Shown here: piece after piece, positions 53,588 through 63,842 of the stretch
Numbering within the stretch: the stretch's first letter is position 1
Layout: each line of letters starts with the position of its first letter
From: Iris pallida
Lineage: Eukaryota; Streptophyta; Magnoliopsida; Asparagales; Iridaceae
Reading direction: 5' to 3'
NCBI GenBank assembly: GCA_029216955.1
Contig: JANAVB010004000.1
Coordinates: forward strand, 3,401,616-3,465,615
Length of the DNA stretch: 64,000 nucleotides
Notes under the pieces: model-generated
Seen by the model: only the letters and a program-made list of their open reading frames with translations
Told to the model about the DNA's origin: nothing
The model's database searches: none
Position numbers and translations under genes: made by a program

Positions 53588-54719
53588 CTAAGAAGTTTCT
53601 CGGGCGTAAAATATTGTACGGAGCTCCTGGACTTCTTTTCTCGCCTCCCTAGCCTCTTCTGTAGCAGTGGGAACCGATATTCCGGGTGGATTGTCGCCCG
53701 GGGTTGGTGCGGTCGTGTTTGAGTCTGCATTGGCGGCGGGACCCAAGCTTGTTTGACCAGGTGTCCTTGTTTGTAGGGCCGGTAGGGCCGCCTTGATTTC
53801 GTCCACTGACTTAACCAAGGTATGAAGTATGGCCTCAAGGGTGTCGAGGCGTTGCCGATCACTGGGACCGTCTTGATCATTCTCAGTCATGAATGTCGTT
53901 CTCACATGAGGAGAAGTGGAAGGAACTATAGAAGACGTGCCCCCCGACTCATACCCTCGCATAGAGAAGTCGTCGGGGTATGTGGGAATATTCTCCTCTG
54001 GTTCGGACTCGGAGGAAGTACCACCTCCTGCATAGGAGGTTGCCTCGTCTTGGGACTTGTGGACGTCTTTAGGGACGTCAGACTCTGTTGTATCCGCTGG
54101 GGGGATGGTTTCCTCATGTTCATCTTCTTGGAACACCAAATTTTTGTGAATGTTCCGGGGAGTGATACCCACAGCTTCAACTACCTCCAGGGATGTAGAT
54201 GACGAATCTCCAAGTATTGAAGATTTCATTTTTGAGCGGGTACCTTGATAAACTCCTCCTGTGACGGCTGTGGACAACCGCTTAGATAAGAGTTTCTTGG
54301 CTGCGCTGGTTGAAATTATCGGGCTAGACACATTTATTTTCTTCCTTGCCTTGCCGGTAGGGACCTTCTGGGTAGAGTTACAGAAGGCAAAAAGAAGCGC
54401 CTCATCCCTTGAGCTTTGTTGTAGGACCGGTCCTGGCTGTTGTAGTCGTTGGAAGACGGACTGTCGGTCCTCTTGTACTGCTGTCTTATTACAGCAGTAA
54501 TTTACAATAACTTGAGTGCAGTGACGTCCATAGAAGGACTCTTTCCACACCAAGGTTTCTTCTCTTTCCTTGCGTTTGTGAAAAATTATATCTCGCAAGT
54601 CAAGTACATCTCGATCAACCTTTACACTCGTTTTGTGGGCCCGGGAATCCCGAGCACACGAGTGCATTGGTTTCATGTTTGCTCCCTGATGCGGGGCTAG
54701 TAAAAGTACTTACCCTCGA
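53588..54719 (-). CDS. Tat-C gag middle part (possible second exon)
   Basis: A long open frame (362 codons from 54676) starts with a DVLDLRDIIFHKRKERE block, QVIVNYCCNK and RQSVFQRLQQ, conserved in Tat-A and Tat-B. It continues with a Ser/Thr-rich, acidic region (SEPEENIPTYPDDFSMRG), a helical RLDTLEAILHTLVKSVDEI segment, and EEAREARKEVQELRTIFYA. A GTAAGT donor-like site just upstream (54712-54717) suggests that the preceding segment is spliced to this one. Confidence 0.75.
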
Positions 54720-55626
54720 TCATTGTTAGGAGACTCTTGGGAACCACCCTGTCCGTTTGCTGCCGGGAGCTGGACATGGGTGGTTCTGTACAACTTTCCA
54801 TCAGAGGCCCGCATAACAGTTAGCGGGACTCTCTGATGGTCAGAGGTTGGGACAGCTGACTGAGATCGACGAGCCCGTGTTGTCCTAGACTTCTTCGCTC
54901 TAGCATCCGAGGGCGCATAGTAAAAAGAGTCCAAGCTGTGCCGCATAGAATCTGGCACATTCTCAGTGGAGCTTCTGATGTCAGGACCGCATGAGAGGCG
55001 GTCGAAGACTAACCCCGAGCCGCATAGGGCAGATGGTCGGCGACTGGGATTGGGTGCCGCATAAGCCATTTCCCTGCGGCTGGAATTGCTGGCTGCATAG
55101 GCATTCTGCATGCGGCTGGGATTGGTGGCCGCATGAGCCTTCTGCATGCGGCTGGGATTGGTGGCCGCATGAGCCTTCTGCATGCGGCTAGGATTGGTGG
55201 CCGCATGAGCCTTTTGCATGAGCTGGCACCCTTATGCGGCTTCTTCCTGGACCGCATAGAGTTTTCATTTGCTCCCACAAGTCCAGCATCGTAGTATTTT
55301 CCTTTGCCGGACTTGGGGACAGCAGGGTCCTCTGCGGCCTGAAGTGGGGCCGCATGCGAGTCTTCTTCGCCATATTGGGCAGCAGAGAACACTTCTTCCA
55401 AAGCTTGGAGAGGGGCAACAGTTTTGGGCCTCCACTTCCTACGGGCCTTCTTCCGGCCGGCTCGCTTCTGGATAGGGCTGGCGCTCCCCTCAGAGAGCAT
55501 CTCTTCAAACGCTTGCTGGTCGAAGAGAACAACCAGCATCTGTTGCGTGGTGTCGAGTTTGGCTGCATCCGATTGTATCACCAACTTCTCAGCAGTGAAG
55601 AAGTTAGTCCCCAACAGAGTCGTCAT
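54720..55626 (-). pseudogene. Tat-C gag N-terminal part
   Basis: Starts at the primer site (MTTLLGTNFFTAEKLV, 55626) and has LVVLFDQQAFEEML, the segment where Tat-A and Tat-B have stops. A basic RAGRKKARRKWRPK stretch follows. Then come about five 36-bp tandem repeats encoding RRLMRPPIPAAC units (about 55060-55215), each carrying GCCGCATG and CATGCGGC in inverted order. A frame change near 55010 leads to DSFYYAPSDARAKKSRTTR, ending at a GTAAGT donor near 54717. Confidence 0.75.
55607..55626 (-). other. Tat-C primer-binding site overlapping the gag start
   Basis: ATGACGACTCTGTTGGGGAC on the minus strand, two bases inside the LTR border. It is a tRNA-Arg-type site with changes and encodes MTTLLGT. 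Confidence 0.75.
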
Positions 55627-55628
55627 CG

Positions 55629-57218
55629 TGTTTGTCATTGATTGTCGAAGAACAGAACAATTTTATAGGAGGACTGAACTTTGACTCATAATTACATACT
55701 CGCTTGTATAAAAGAAAGCCTAGGAACAAAACCTAGAAAAAGAAATCTAAGTACAATTGTTTAATTTGGATTCTGGGGGGTGACGGTAGAGGCTCGGGAA
55801 AGTGCTATCAACTCTGCCTTACTCCTTGGACGATCGAACGCAACCTCAGCTCCGGTAAAGAAATGCTCTCTCTCTGCACGGATGTGTGTATATCTCTCTG
55901 TGTGTGTGCAAGGGAATAGCACCTTTCTATTTATAGGAATTCATGAGTAATGGGGTGTACAGCCACGTGGCTAATTTTGGGCCACATCCTTGTAACTGTG
56001 CCTCGAGAAGTGGGCAGCTGGGGATTGGTTAAGATTGATCATGATCTGTTTGTTGCACTAAATCCAAACTGTTAAGATTTGGTCAATTTCTGCCACGTGT
56101 CTCAACTGCTACTCTGTGATGAGCCGCATAAATAATGCATCCTGGCTGAGCCGCATGAAGGACTGTCCCATAGCCGAGCCGCTTGAAGGATGTATCATGG
56201 CTGAGCCGCATGAAGGACTGTCCCATAGCCGAGCCACATCAAAAGTGTCTCATGACCGAGCCGCATAAAGGACGTCTCATGACCGAGCCGCATGAAGGAC
56301 GTCTCATAACCGAGCCGCATGAAGGATGTCTCATGATCGAGCCGCATGAGAGTTGTCTCATGACTGAGCCGTATAAAGAGTGTCTCATAGGCAATCTTCT
56401 TTGGAACTGTGCACTGTATCGGATATCATGATGATTTTCTCATCTTTTTAGAAGCATGTCACGTCTCTTCTTTATGTCAGAGCTATCACTTTTGTGCCAG
56501 AGTAATTATGGCCAGCTACATTTTATTGCTTAGGCTAATTTCGAACCGCATAAGGCCCCCCGCTGCTTTTGGGCCGCATGAAGCTTTCTGAGCCGCATGG
56601 AGCTTTCTGGATTTTGTTGAGCCCCATAAAAAATCCTCATGGGCCACATAGAGCTTTCTGTGTTTTGAGCCGCATGAGACTCCATGTTGATTTTGAGCCG
56701 CAAAGAGAATCTCCTTCTTTCCTTGCGTTTGTGAAGGATCACATCTCGTAAGTCAAGGACATCTCGATAAACCTTTGCACTCGCTTTGTGGGACCTGGTG
56801 TCCCGAGCACACGAGTGCGTAGGTATCATGTTGCTCCATGATGTGGGGCTAGTAAAAGCACTTGTCCTCGATCTTTGTTGGGAGACTCTTAAGAACCATC
56901 CTGTCCGTTTGCCGCCGGGGGCTGGACACGGGTGGTTCTGTACAACTTTTCATCAGAGGCCCTCTTAACAGTTAGCGGGACTCTCTGATGGTCAGAGGTT
57001 GGGACAGCTGACTGAGTTCGACGAGCCCGCACTGCCCTAGACTTCTTCGACTTAGCACTCAAAGGTGCGTAGTAGGAAGAGTCCAAGTTGGAAGGAGGAA
57101 AGGAAAGTTGGTGCCTTTTTCAAAGGAGGCAAGGGGGCTCTATTTATAGAATGGAGTGAGCCCTTTCTTTTCTCCTTTCCGATGTGGGACTAAAAGTAAT
57201 ATTTTCCATGCTTCTACA
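55629..57218 (-). repeat. Tat-C 5' LTR
   Basis: Collinear with 49849-51420. It has both TATA boxes (57140-57149 and near 55927-55938), the exon-like frame (56889-57086) and the GCCGCATGA array (56118-56700). GTTCT follows at 57219-57223. Confidence 0.93.
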
Positions 57219-57223
57219 GTTCT

Positions 57224-57572
57224 TATGTGGGCGCATAGTCCTGCTTTGGGCGCATAGGGTGTAGGCGCATACAAGCTGCGAGATCGTGGGTTGGTCGTGG
57301 TGTTGACGTGGCCGCATGCTTCGGTGCATGACTGCTCGTGGAGACTGACTTGGCCATGCGCTTCGGTGTACGTTTTGATCGTGGCTTTGACTGAGTCAGG
57401 CTTGGGCGCATAGCCATGTCTCAGGCTATGCGCCCTCCTTTCGGGGGAGCTAGTCTTGGGCGCATGGAACTTCCTTTAGTGGACGCATGGAGTCATACTG
57501 ACTGGGTGCATGGAGCTGCTTTGACTTGGGCGCATGAAGCTATGTTTGCTGAAAAAATTTTATGCTTCTACA
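57224..57572 (-). repeat. Tat-A 5' LTR, outer part
   Basis: Holds about ten copies of GGGCGCATAG, GGGCGCATGG or close variants, in both orientations. The outer border ends GCTTCTACA (plus strand). AGAAT at 57573-57577 should be the target duplication, but the other copy is outside the window. Confidence 0.85.
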
Positions 57573-59395
57573 AGAATAAAGCTCTGTCAATTCCGGAATA
57601 GATAGATAGTTAGTTTCCTATTTTTAGATCATGTGTTTGTTAATAGATTATTTGGGAATATTGAATAGATTAGCATTAGTAATAATAATATTAACCCCTT
57701 TATGATTGTCGGGTTAGTTTTAATATTAACCATAATAAAATTAGTTTATTAATAAAAATCTGTAACTTGGTTGTCTTTGAGTTATAGACAAAAAATGATT
57801 CTTGGCAATAAACACTAGCTATTTCCCCGTAGATAATCCTTGAGTTATTCGAGTAAGTAAATAATTTCTTATAAATTATTAATATAAAGTACTTTTTAGA
57901 ATAAATCGTTAAAAATTATTTAGTAGATTTTGCGTTATTAAAATAGAGTTTAAGGCGGTAAATAAATTACTACTCTTATATAATTATTCCTAGAATATTT
58001 TAGGTATTTTTAAATAAATGATTTTTCGTAATACTATAACTATTAAAATAGTTTTCTTTATATTTAAAAAATATTTATTAAAGTACTATAGCTAATTTAT
58101 GATAATAAAACTCTATTTAAATTCAAAAGTATTTTCGAGTATTTTATATAAATAATTTAAAATTGTAATATTAGTTTACGAAAAATTATTTTGTTATTTA
58201 CTAATAAATTAAGTATAATATTTCTCGCATTATTTACAAAAATAGTAGTTTTATTAGGAAAATCATTTTATCTGTTATTATACGTGGTTTTACGTATTAA
58301 ATAATTATAGATTTATTCAATATTGTTATAACTAAATGATTATTTTATTAATTATTGGCAGATTTAGAATCTAGGCGACATCGTATTATTAATTAGTTTA
58401 TTAATTAGAATTCTAGCAACCATAGATTGGCAAGTAAGTTATATTTTATTAATGTAGGTTTTCAGTTCCGGGACTTAGTCTGAATATTTCCTGTCATCAC
58501 CTGCAATATCGAAAAAACCAAGGCAAATTTTATACTATTTATGTTCGTGTTTATTTAATAATTAAATATGCTACATCAATAGGACTGTGTATATATTATA
58601 ATGACATTGATTCACAGGGGCTCCCTCTTGGATCCCAAATTAATTGCTTGATTGACTCATTGACTCGAGAATTGGGAGAGTTGTATAGCATCTGTAACTA
58701 AAGCCACTGTTACTAATATTGCCTCTCTCATGCTAACCCCTACTGCATAGGGGTTTGAGTCGTATCGTATACCGACATTTGGCCAAAATATTAGTATACA
58801 CATTGAATCTATCAGCCGGTCACAGATCTACTATACGCTCAAAATCGCTATTGAATCATTGTAGATTGTATCATTATAGCTCCTGGGATTTTATTGCCTG
58901 CTGGTTCTTTATTATTATTTAGAAAAGTATAATAATGCTTTTAAACTGCCTTTGCATCATCTATTTTTATTTAGAATGCTGGATATTGATATATGTTCTT
59001 GCTCCCCTTTTCACTGGAGACCAATATTTTAGGTGATTGCGAATATGAGGAGCTTGCCTTTAGTTCATACTACGGACCCGATCCGAGTTCTGAAGAGATA
59101 GCTGAACCTGACCAGGGAGCCCATGACTACTAGTTGTGCCCGTTGCTTAGTTTTTCCATTTTTAGTTGCAACGAAGAACAGATGTATTAACTAAATGTTT
59201 ATTTGCTTGTGTGGTTATTTCATCTAGACATTTAGCTTTAAATTCCAAAGTCAAATAAATATTTTTCTTATTCTCGCATTTTAGAATTATCTGCTTGTGT
59301 ACTACCTCTTGATACAGCTTACTGCCACCGTCTTACAATGGTACAGGCTGGGCATGATCTGACTGGACCCAGTATAATGGGATCGGGTCATGACA
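57573..59395 (+). repeat. 3' part of a Tekay-type LTR (Tek4), cut by Tat-A
   Basis: The last 150 bp are close to the Tek3 LTR end (CAGCTTACTGCC, GGCTGGGCATGATC, GGGATCGGGTCATGACA). The upstream part is AT-rich and diverged. No LTR start is present; the LTR is cut at the Tat-A border. It ends inside the FAR1-like gene. Between 57573 and 59032 no gene is seen. Confidence 0.8.
59033..59133 (+). other. Short acidic reading frame in the Tek4 LTR
   Basis: After CAATATTTTAG the frame reads DCEYEELAFSSYYGPDPSS, then an acidic stretch to TAG at 59131-59133. Phase, position and the SYY block correspond to the Tek3 LTR frame (17622-17746), although the DNA is quite diverged. Confidence 0.45.
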
Positions 59396-60668
59396 ATAGG
59401 AAACTTCAGACAATTACGACTATCATGGTTATTTCTTTTGCATCATTTATAAATTCCTTCATCTTTGTTTCAATTCCCAACTCTAACCCACCCTTAATTA
59501 TTGGTTCTTTCTTGTTTCCTTGGATAGTCCTCTTCCTGCCTTTTGTTTGTGAAATGCATGGATCTAGTAATAGTCCTTCAACCCTACTAATACAAGTTTC
59601 AGCTATAGATCCTCCCTTAATACTAAATGTATCATTCCCTTGTTCTTGTAGTAAGACCTCATTTGCCTTTTCATATGCCTTATCTAGGTATTTCGATACT
59701 ATTTATACGCTTAATCTTATCCATGCACCACGTAAGACAATTGTGTTGATATTAAGCATAAATCACTTACTCTTATAGCTTGGAAACCAACATGACTATC
59801 TGCATAGGCAAACCATCAGGAGCAATCTCTTTCACTCGATTTGTATCTTTCTTCCATCTCTTTATAATGAAATAGGACAGAATGTCACCATAGTTAAGCC
59901 GGTCAAATACCTTAATCAGGTGCCTATACGGTATTCCAAAAATTCAAATAATTGGCATACACATGAACCCTCCTTGGTAATCAAATTGAAACTAACTATC
60001 AATCTTCTTCTTTTTTTAAACTTATTGTTCACTACATATGTATGTACATCCCCATCGACACCGGTTTTATCAACTCCACATCGACGCACATCATTCCATT
60101 ATTTAGAAAACATCTCAAACATATTTCTTGTGTTCCAAAATCAAATCATTGGTATTCAAAATCCCCTTCTCGTATATCGAATTGAAGTCTTTTTGGCGCT
60201 CTGACACATGTATAGATTCCATTGCTTGGTCATACTTTCTAACAAATTCTCTCAAATTTGTCTTTGAATTGACAAATCCAATTAAGAAAGAATTGATACT
60301 TTCGCTTCTTTGTGTTTTATTCATCCCCGCAAAAAATGTGTTCCAACAATATATAGGTATCCAAGATTTTTGAATTTCAACCATTCATTGCCTTCTAAAG
60401 CATAATCTCTCATTAGAGACCCCTATTGCTCTTCGAGTTCTTCAATTGTACTTACGTAACGTGCACATCTCTTAATTGCTATTTTGAAATCAGATTTCTT
60501 GAAGAAAAAAAACTTGTGACAACTTTTCACCAAATTTCTTCTTGATATGCCAAAGACACAATCGATGGCGTGTTTGAGGGAAAACCTTTGCAATTGCTGA
60601 CTTCATAGCCAAATCTTTGTCATTGATGATGGATATGGGTTCCTTCCCTTCCATAGCTTCAAGGCAGT
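59396..60668 (-). pseudogene. FAR1/FRS-like (MULE-type) transposase-derived gene fragment
   Basis: The minus strand shows a MULE-transposase end (CLEAMEGKEPISIIND, LAMKSAIAKVFPQTRHRLCLWHI), then FFAGMNKTQRSESINSFL and VNSKTNLREFVRKYDQAM, both diagnostic of FAR1-related proteins. A SWIM-type zinc finger start (KEGSCVCQLFEF), ILSYFIIKRWKKDTNRVKE, and a C-terminal Cys/His block (NNHDSRNC) follow near 59410. The frame is broken at several places. The 3' end is cut by the Tek4 LTR and the 5' part is replaced by Tat-type DNA at about 60668, so the N-terminal FAR1 DNA-binding domain is missing. It could be a decayed MULE or a former host gene. Confidence 0.82.
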
Positions 60669-62454
60669 TTTTCCCTTAGTCTTCGTCTTATAGGAATTTT
60701 TATGAGGGACCTCAAATCCTAATCCGACGGAGGATTTCTGACCTTGAATTTGTAAAGGAACTCGCATACCTTTACTATCGTTCAAGCCTTCCGCTTTTTG
60801 AAAGTCATAGCCCATCTTTTTCATGAGATAGACCGATTGTTGACTGTACATGCAAATGGGTACTGGATTTTTAACAGACATTCCAACAGATGAAGAAGGA
60901 ACAGGGACCCCTGTAGTCGTAAGGGTGGAAACTTTCGGTGCAGAAGGTAAAATTCTAATCGGAGCTTTCTCATAGGCAGCAAAAACTTATTGTACCCTAT
61001 ACAAAGGGACACTGTTCATGGCTAACTATTGCTGATGAGTAAGCTTTAGTTTGATAGGAGGAGCCAAACATGGAGGGAATATGTTCAGATCCCTTAGCCT
61101 ATCTTCCAAAGGGATGTCATCCCACATATGATCAGAATCATCATGATCTGAGGTAACAACATGAGAAATCATATTGCATGTTTTGACATTTTAACCTTTC
61201 TTGGATTTTGAAATTTTACTTTTATGTTCCATTTCAGGTACTAAGTTAGGGTGTACCCACATGATTTCACCATTTTTCAGGGTGAAAGGCAATAGTCCTT
61301 TACTTTGATCTCTGGCTGGTGGAAGATTCACAATTTTCATTGTTGCCTTCGGAATCGGGACAATCCCATCAGGAACTTGCTGTGGAGGAAAACCTCCAAA
61401 TTGAAGAGAAATCATGTTAATTGTGACTGTATGCTCATCATTAATTAAAGCGATAGCTTTAGCATTTATCAACTCTTGAATTTTCTTCTTCAAGGCATAG
61501 CAAGCCTTAGTAGGATGATTTATGTATCTATAATAGATACAATACTTGGGATTATCAGTCAAATCCATCTCATTGGGTCATTTTAGATCTGGAATCTGGA
61601 GTTTACCACTCTTCACGAGACATTGGAATATTCCAGGAATATCACTGTCGTCGAAAGAGTACTCTTCTTTCGGATTAGAAGACTCCGGATTACTTGGTAT
61701 AGTTTTAGATTTTGAAAGGTTCACCACCAGGGTTTCCTTTCCTTTTCCATTGCGATTACCAGAATTGTTACCAGAAGAGGCTTTCTTTCCTATATCTTCT
61801 GAGGCGAAGATCATCCCATGTTCACGAGCCAATCTACCATTGGTCTCAGCTGAAACTGCTGCTATAATAAACGAGGCCCAATCTACGAATTGAGAGCCTG
61901 TAAAAACAGCGATGGTTGGTCGCATATTCATTTTGCGTGTATCAATTAATGCTGAATCTGGCATACCAGAAGGCATTTTCAAAGTAGCCTGTCGGAAACG
62001 TTCAATAAATGTCCGAGTATCTTCTTTCTCTTTTTGTTTAATCTCTATCAAGGAGGACATATTCATATTCATCCCTCCTTCATAGAAACGAGAGAGAAAC
62101 ATCGCTTTGAACTCGTCAAAAGACGATATGCAATTATCAGATAGACTGCGATACCAATCGTATGTTGTACCCATCAAACACCCAATAAAAACTCGGATGA
62201 GAAGAGCATCATTCTTCTGTAGATGCACAGTCAATCAAATAATTGATATATTGACTTGGAGAAGCCTTTCCATCAAATAATACCATAGATTATGGCTTGA
62301 ATTTAGGAGAAAAGGGTACATCATTCCAATGGGGAGGATAAGGTTGCTTAATCCCCAACTTCTGGAGCTGATCTTTGTGCTTAAGAACTTCAAATTGTGC
62401 TTTTAACTTCTGGACTGCTTGAATAGCTTCACTAGTTTGAGGAAGCATATTTCT
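60669..62454 (-). pseudogene. Tat-type gag fragment (Tat-D)
   Basis: Leftward from 62454 the blocks are SEAIQAVQKLKAQFEVLKH, a gag core (TTYDWYRSLSDNCISSFDEF, SLIEIKQKEKEDTRTFIERF, ATLKMPSGMPDSALID), a YCIYYRYINHPTKACY zinc block, VPIPKATMKIVNLPPARD, GEIMWVHPNLVPEM, and QSVYLMKKMGYDFQKAEGLN. It ends inside the linker at the FAR1 junction. The fragment is collinear with Tat-B 35690-37480 and close to it in sequence. No LTR in the proper orientation adjoins it, so it is a rearranged remnant. Stops and frame changes are present near 61190, 61570 and 62230. Confidence 0.85.
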
Positions 62455-63515
62455 TGTAGAAGGGTAAATAAATTTCGAAGACCAAGTCAAGGAAATTGAG
62501 ATATTTATGCAAAGACAATTCCAAATTAGACTTTACGCAAAGGTCAAACAGAGTCAAATTCAAAACTCTACGCAAGCCTTAAATTTAGACTTTACGTGAA
62601 GACAGTTTCACTCTCTACGCGAAGAATGAGCTGTCCATGCTGCATTAAATGCACGAAGATACTGTTCTGACAGATTGATTTTTTGACAAAATAATTACAC
62701 AGAAGCCAAGGAGTTTGTTGTTTAGCATGCCAATGAGCTGCTTTACGCTTGAGGAATAGCTTATTCTTTACGCATAAAGAGTTATTTGAGCTTTTTACGC
62801 TCAAGGCTATCTCAGCTACTCTTTTTGTGTGTAGAGTTTATTTGAGCCTTTACGCTCAAGGCTATTTTTAGCCGCTTTACGCAGGAAGCTTACTTTGAGC
62901 TATTTTACGCTCAGACATGCTTAAACAACATATTTTACGCACAGTCTGTCCTGATTGTGTGGGAATGTGGTTTTCTGACGTGGTCTTCATGCCACACTTC
63001 TCGATGAACGTGTGTACGTGTTCTCCTTATTTTATTGGATTATGGGACATGTGTCAACATGCGTAGAGGCCAATTTCTGTACGTGGGTGACATTTATCCT
63101 AACAGCCTGCGTAGAGACCCAATATTGGTGCTTTTTATGCACAGAAGACAGGCCTATATAAAGACCTCTTTTTTAAAGAAGAAGGGACAAGATTTTGGAG
63201 ACCAGATACTTTCAGAGCAAAGTGATTTTCCAGAGTATTTCTCTTCAACTTTTTCTCAAGAACAGAGTGAAGCAAAGCAGAAAAGCATTCGACTGTGCCA
63301 TTAGTGTCAATTGTGTCGATACCTTTCTGGTGACTTAGTTCTTCTAGCTGTTCATCTCCAAGCAGTTTTCTTCATCATCATCGTGTAGTCCAAGGAGCAA
63401 AGTGATCGCTCTCAGATCAGACTTCCACAACAATACTCCCAGAATTAACTTGTACTTTTGTACATTTTCTCTCGTTTTCTTTCAAAAGCCTTAGGGTATT
63501 TTATTAAGTGAAACA
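62455..63515 (+). repeat. Tat-type LTR in orientation opposite to the adjacent gag
   Basis: Starts TGTAGAAGGG, ends AAGTGAAACA and resembles the Tat-B LTR, including about ten TTTACGC-type motifs, a TATATAAAG box near 63155 and the shared end region. The flanks differ (TTTCT before, CTCGC after), so there is no target duplication. Its right border interrupts a copia RT. Confidence 0.85.
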
Positions 63516-63842
63516 CTCGCCTTGTACCGCTCTACTTTTCCTTCTGGCGTCTCCTTCACTGTGTACACCCATTTGCATCCCACAGCTTTCTTTCCTTTGG
63601 ATAATGGAACCAGCTTCCATGTCTTATTTTTCTCTAGTGCCCCAAGTTCTTCCATCATTGCAGCTTTCCACCTTGGATCTTTCTTTGCTTCTTGCCAACA
63701 CTTAGGCAAAGAAGTAGAGTCTAACGATGCAATGAAGGCTCGATAATTTGAAGAAATATTAGAATAAGATAAGAAGTTGGCAATGTCATGTTCATAATCA
63801 TCATAACGACTAGGAGCCTTACTCGCTATAGCTCCCCTTCAC
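63516..63842 (-). pseudogene. Ty1/copia reverse transcriptase N-terminal fragment
   Basis: The minus strand reads APSRYDDYEHDIANFLSY, then YRAFIASLDSTSLPKCWQEA, KAAMMEELGALEKNKTWKLV and GKKAVGCKWVYTVKETPEG, ending at ERYKAS where the LTR begins. The W..AM..E..AL..N.TW.LV...GKK.VGCKWVY pattern is typical of copia RT. The catalytic YVDD part is missing. Confidence 0.88.

Larger units (their letters stand above)
49849..57218 (-). mobile_element. Tat-C: gag-only (non-autonomous) Tat-type retrotransposon
   Basis: LTRs of about 1572 bp (49849-51420) and 1590 bp (55629-57218) are flanked by GTTCT (49844-49848 and 57219-57223). The interior of 4.2 kb holds the primer site, gag and a long hairpin-rich 3' region, but no protease, RT, RNase H or integrase. 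This is the layout of terminal-repeat retrotransposons carrying only gag (TR-GAG type), which depend on pol supplied by relatives. Its gag resembles those of Tat-A and Tat-B. It sits in the 5' LTR of Tat-A. Confidence 0.93.
1319..57572 (-). mobile_element. Tat-A: minus-strand Tat-lineage Ty3/gypsy element, split by at least four later insertions
   Basis: Reading leftward, the pieces are: 5' LTR (57224-57572 plus 49481-49848), tRNA-Arg primer site, gag (46988-49477), gag end and protease (31540-32855), then linker and reverse transcriptase (1319-3389). The rest lies beyond the left edge. The pieces are collinear with the less interrupted Tat-B element. The interruptions are Tat-C in the LTR, Tat-B in gag, the CACTA element in protease and Tek1 in RT; the first three have matching target-site duplications. 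All coding parts contain stops or frameshifts, so the element is dead. Its outer right border at 57572 abuts a Tekay-type LTR that lacks its 5' part, which suggests that LTR was its target. Confidence 0.88.
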
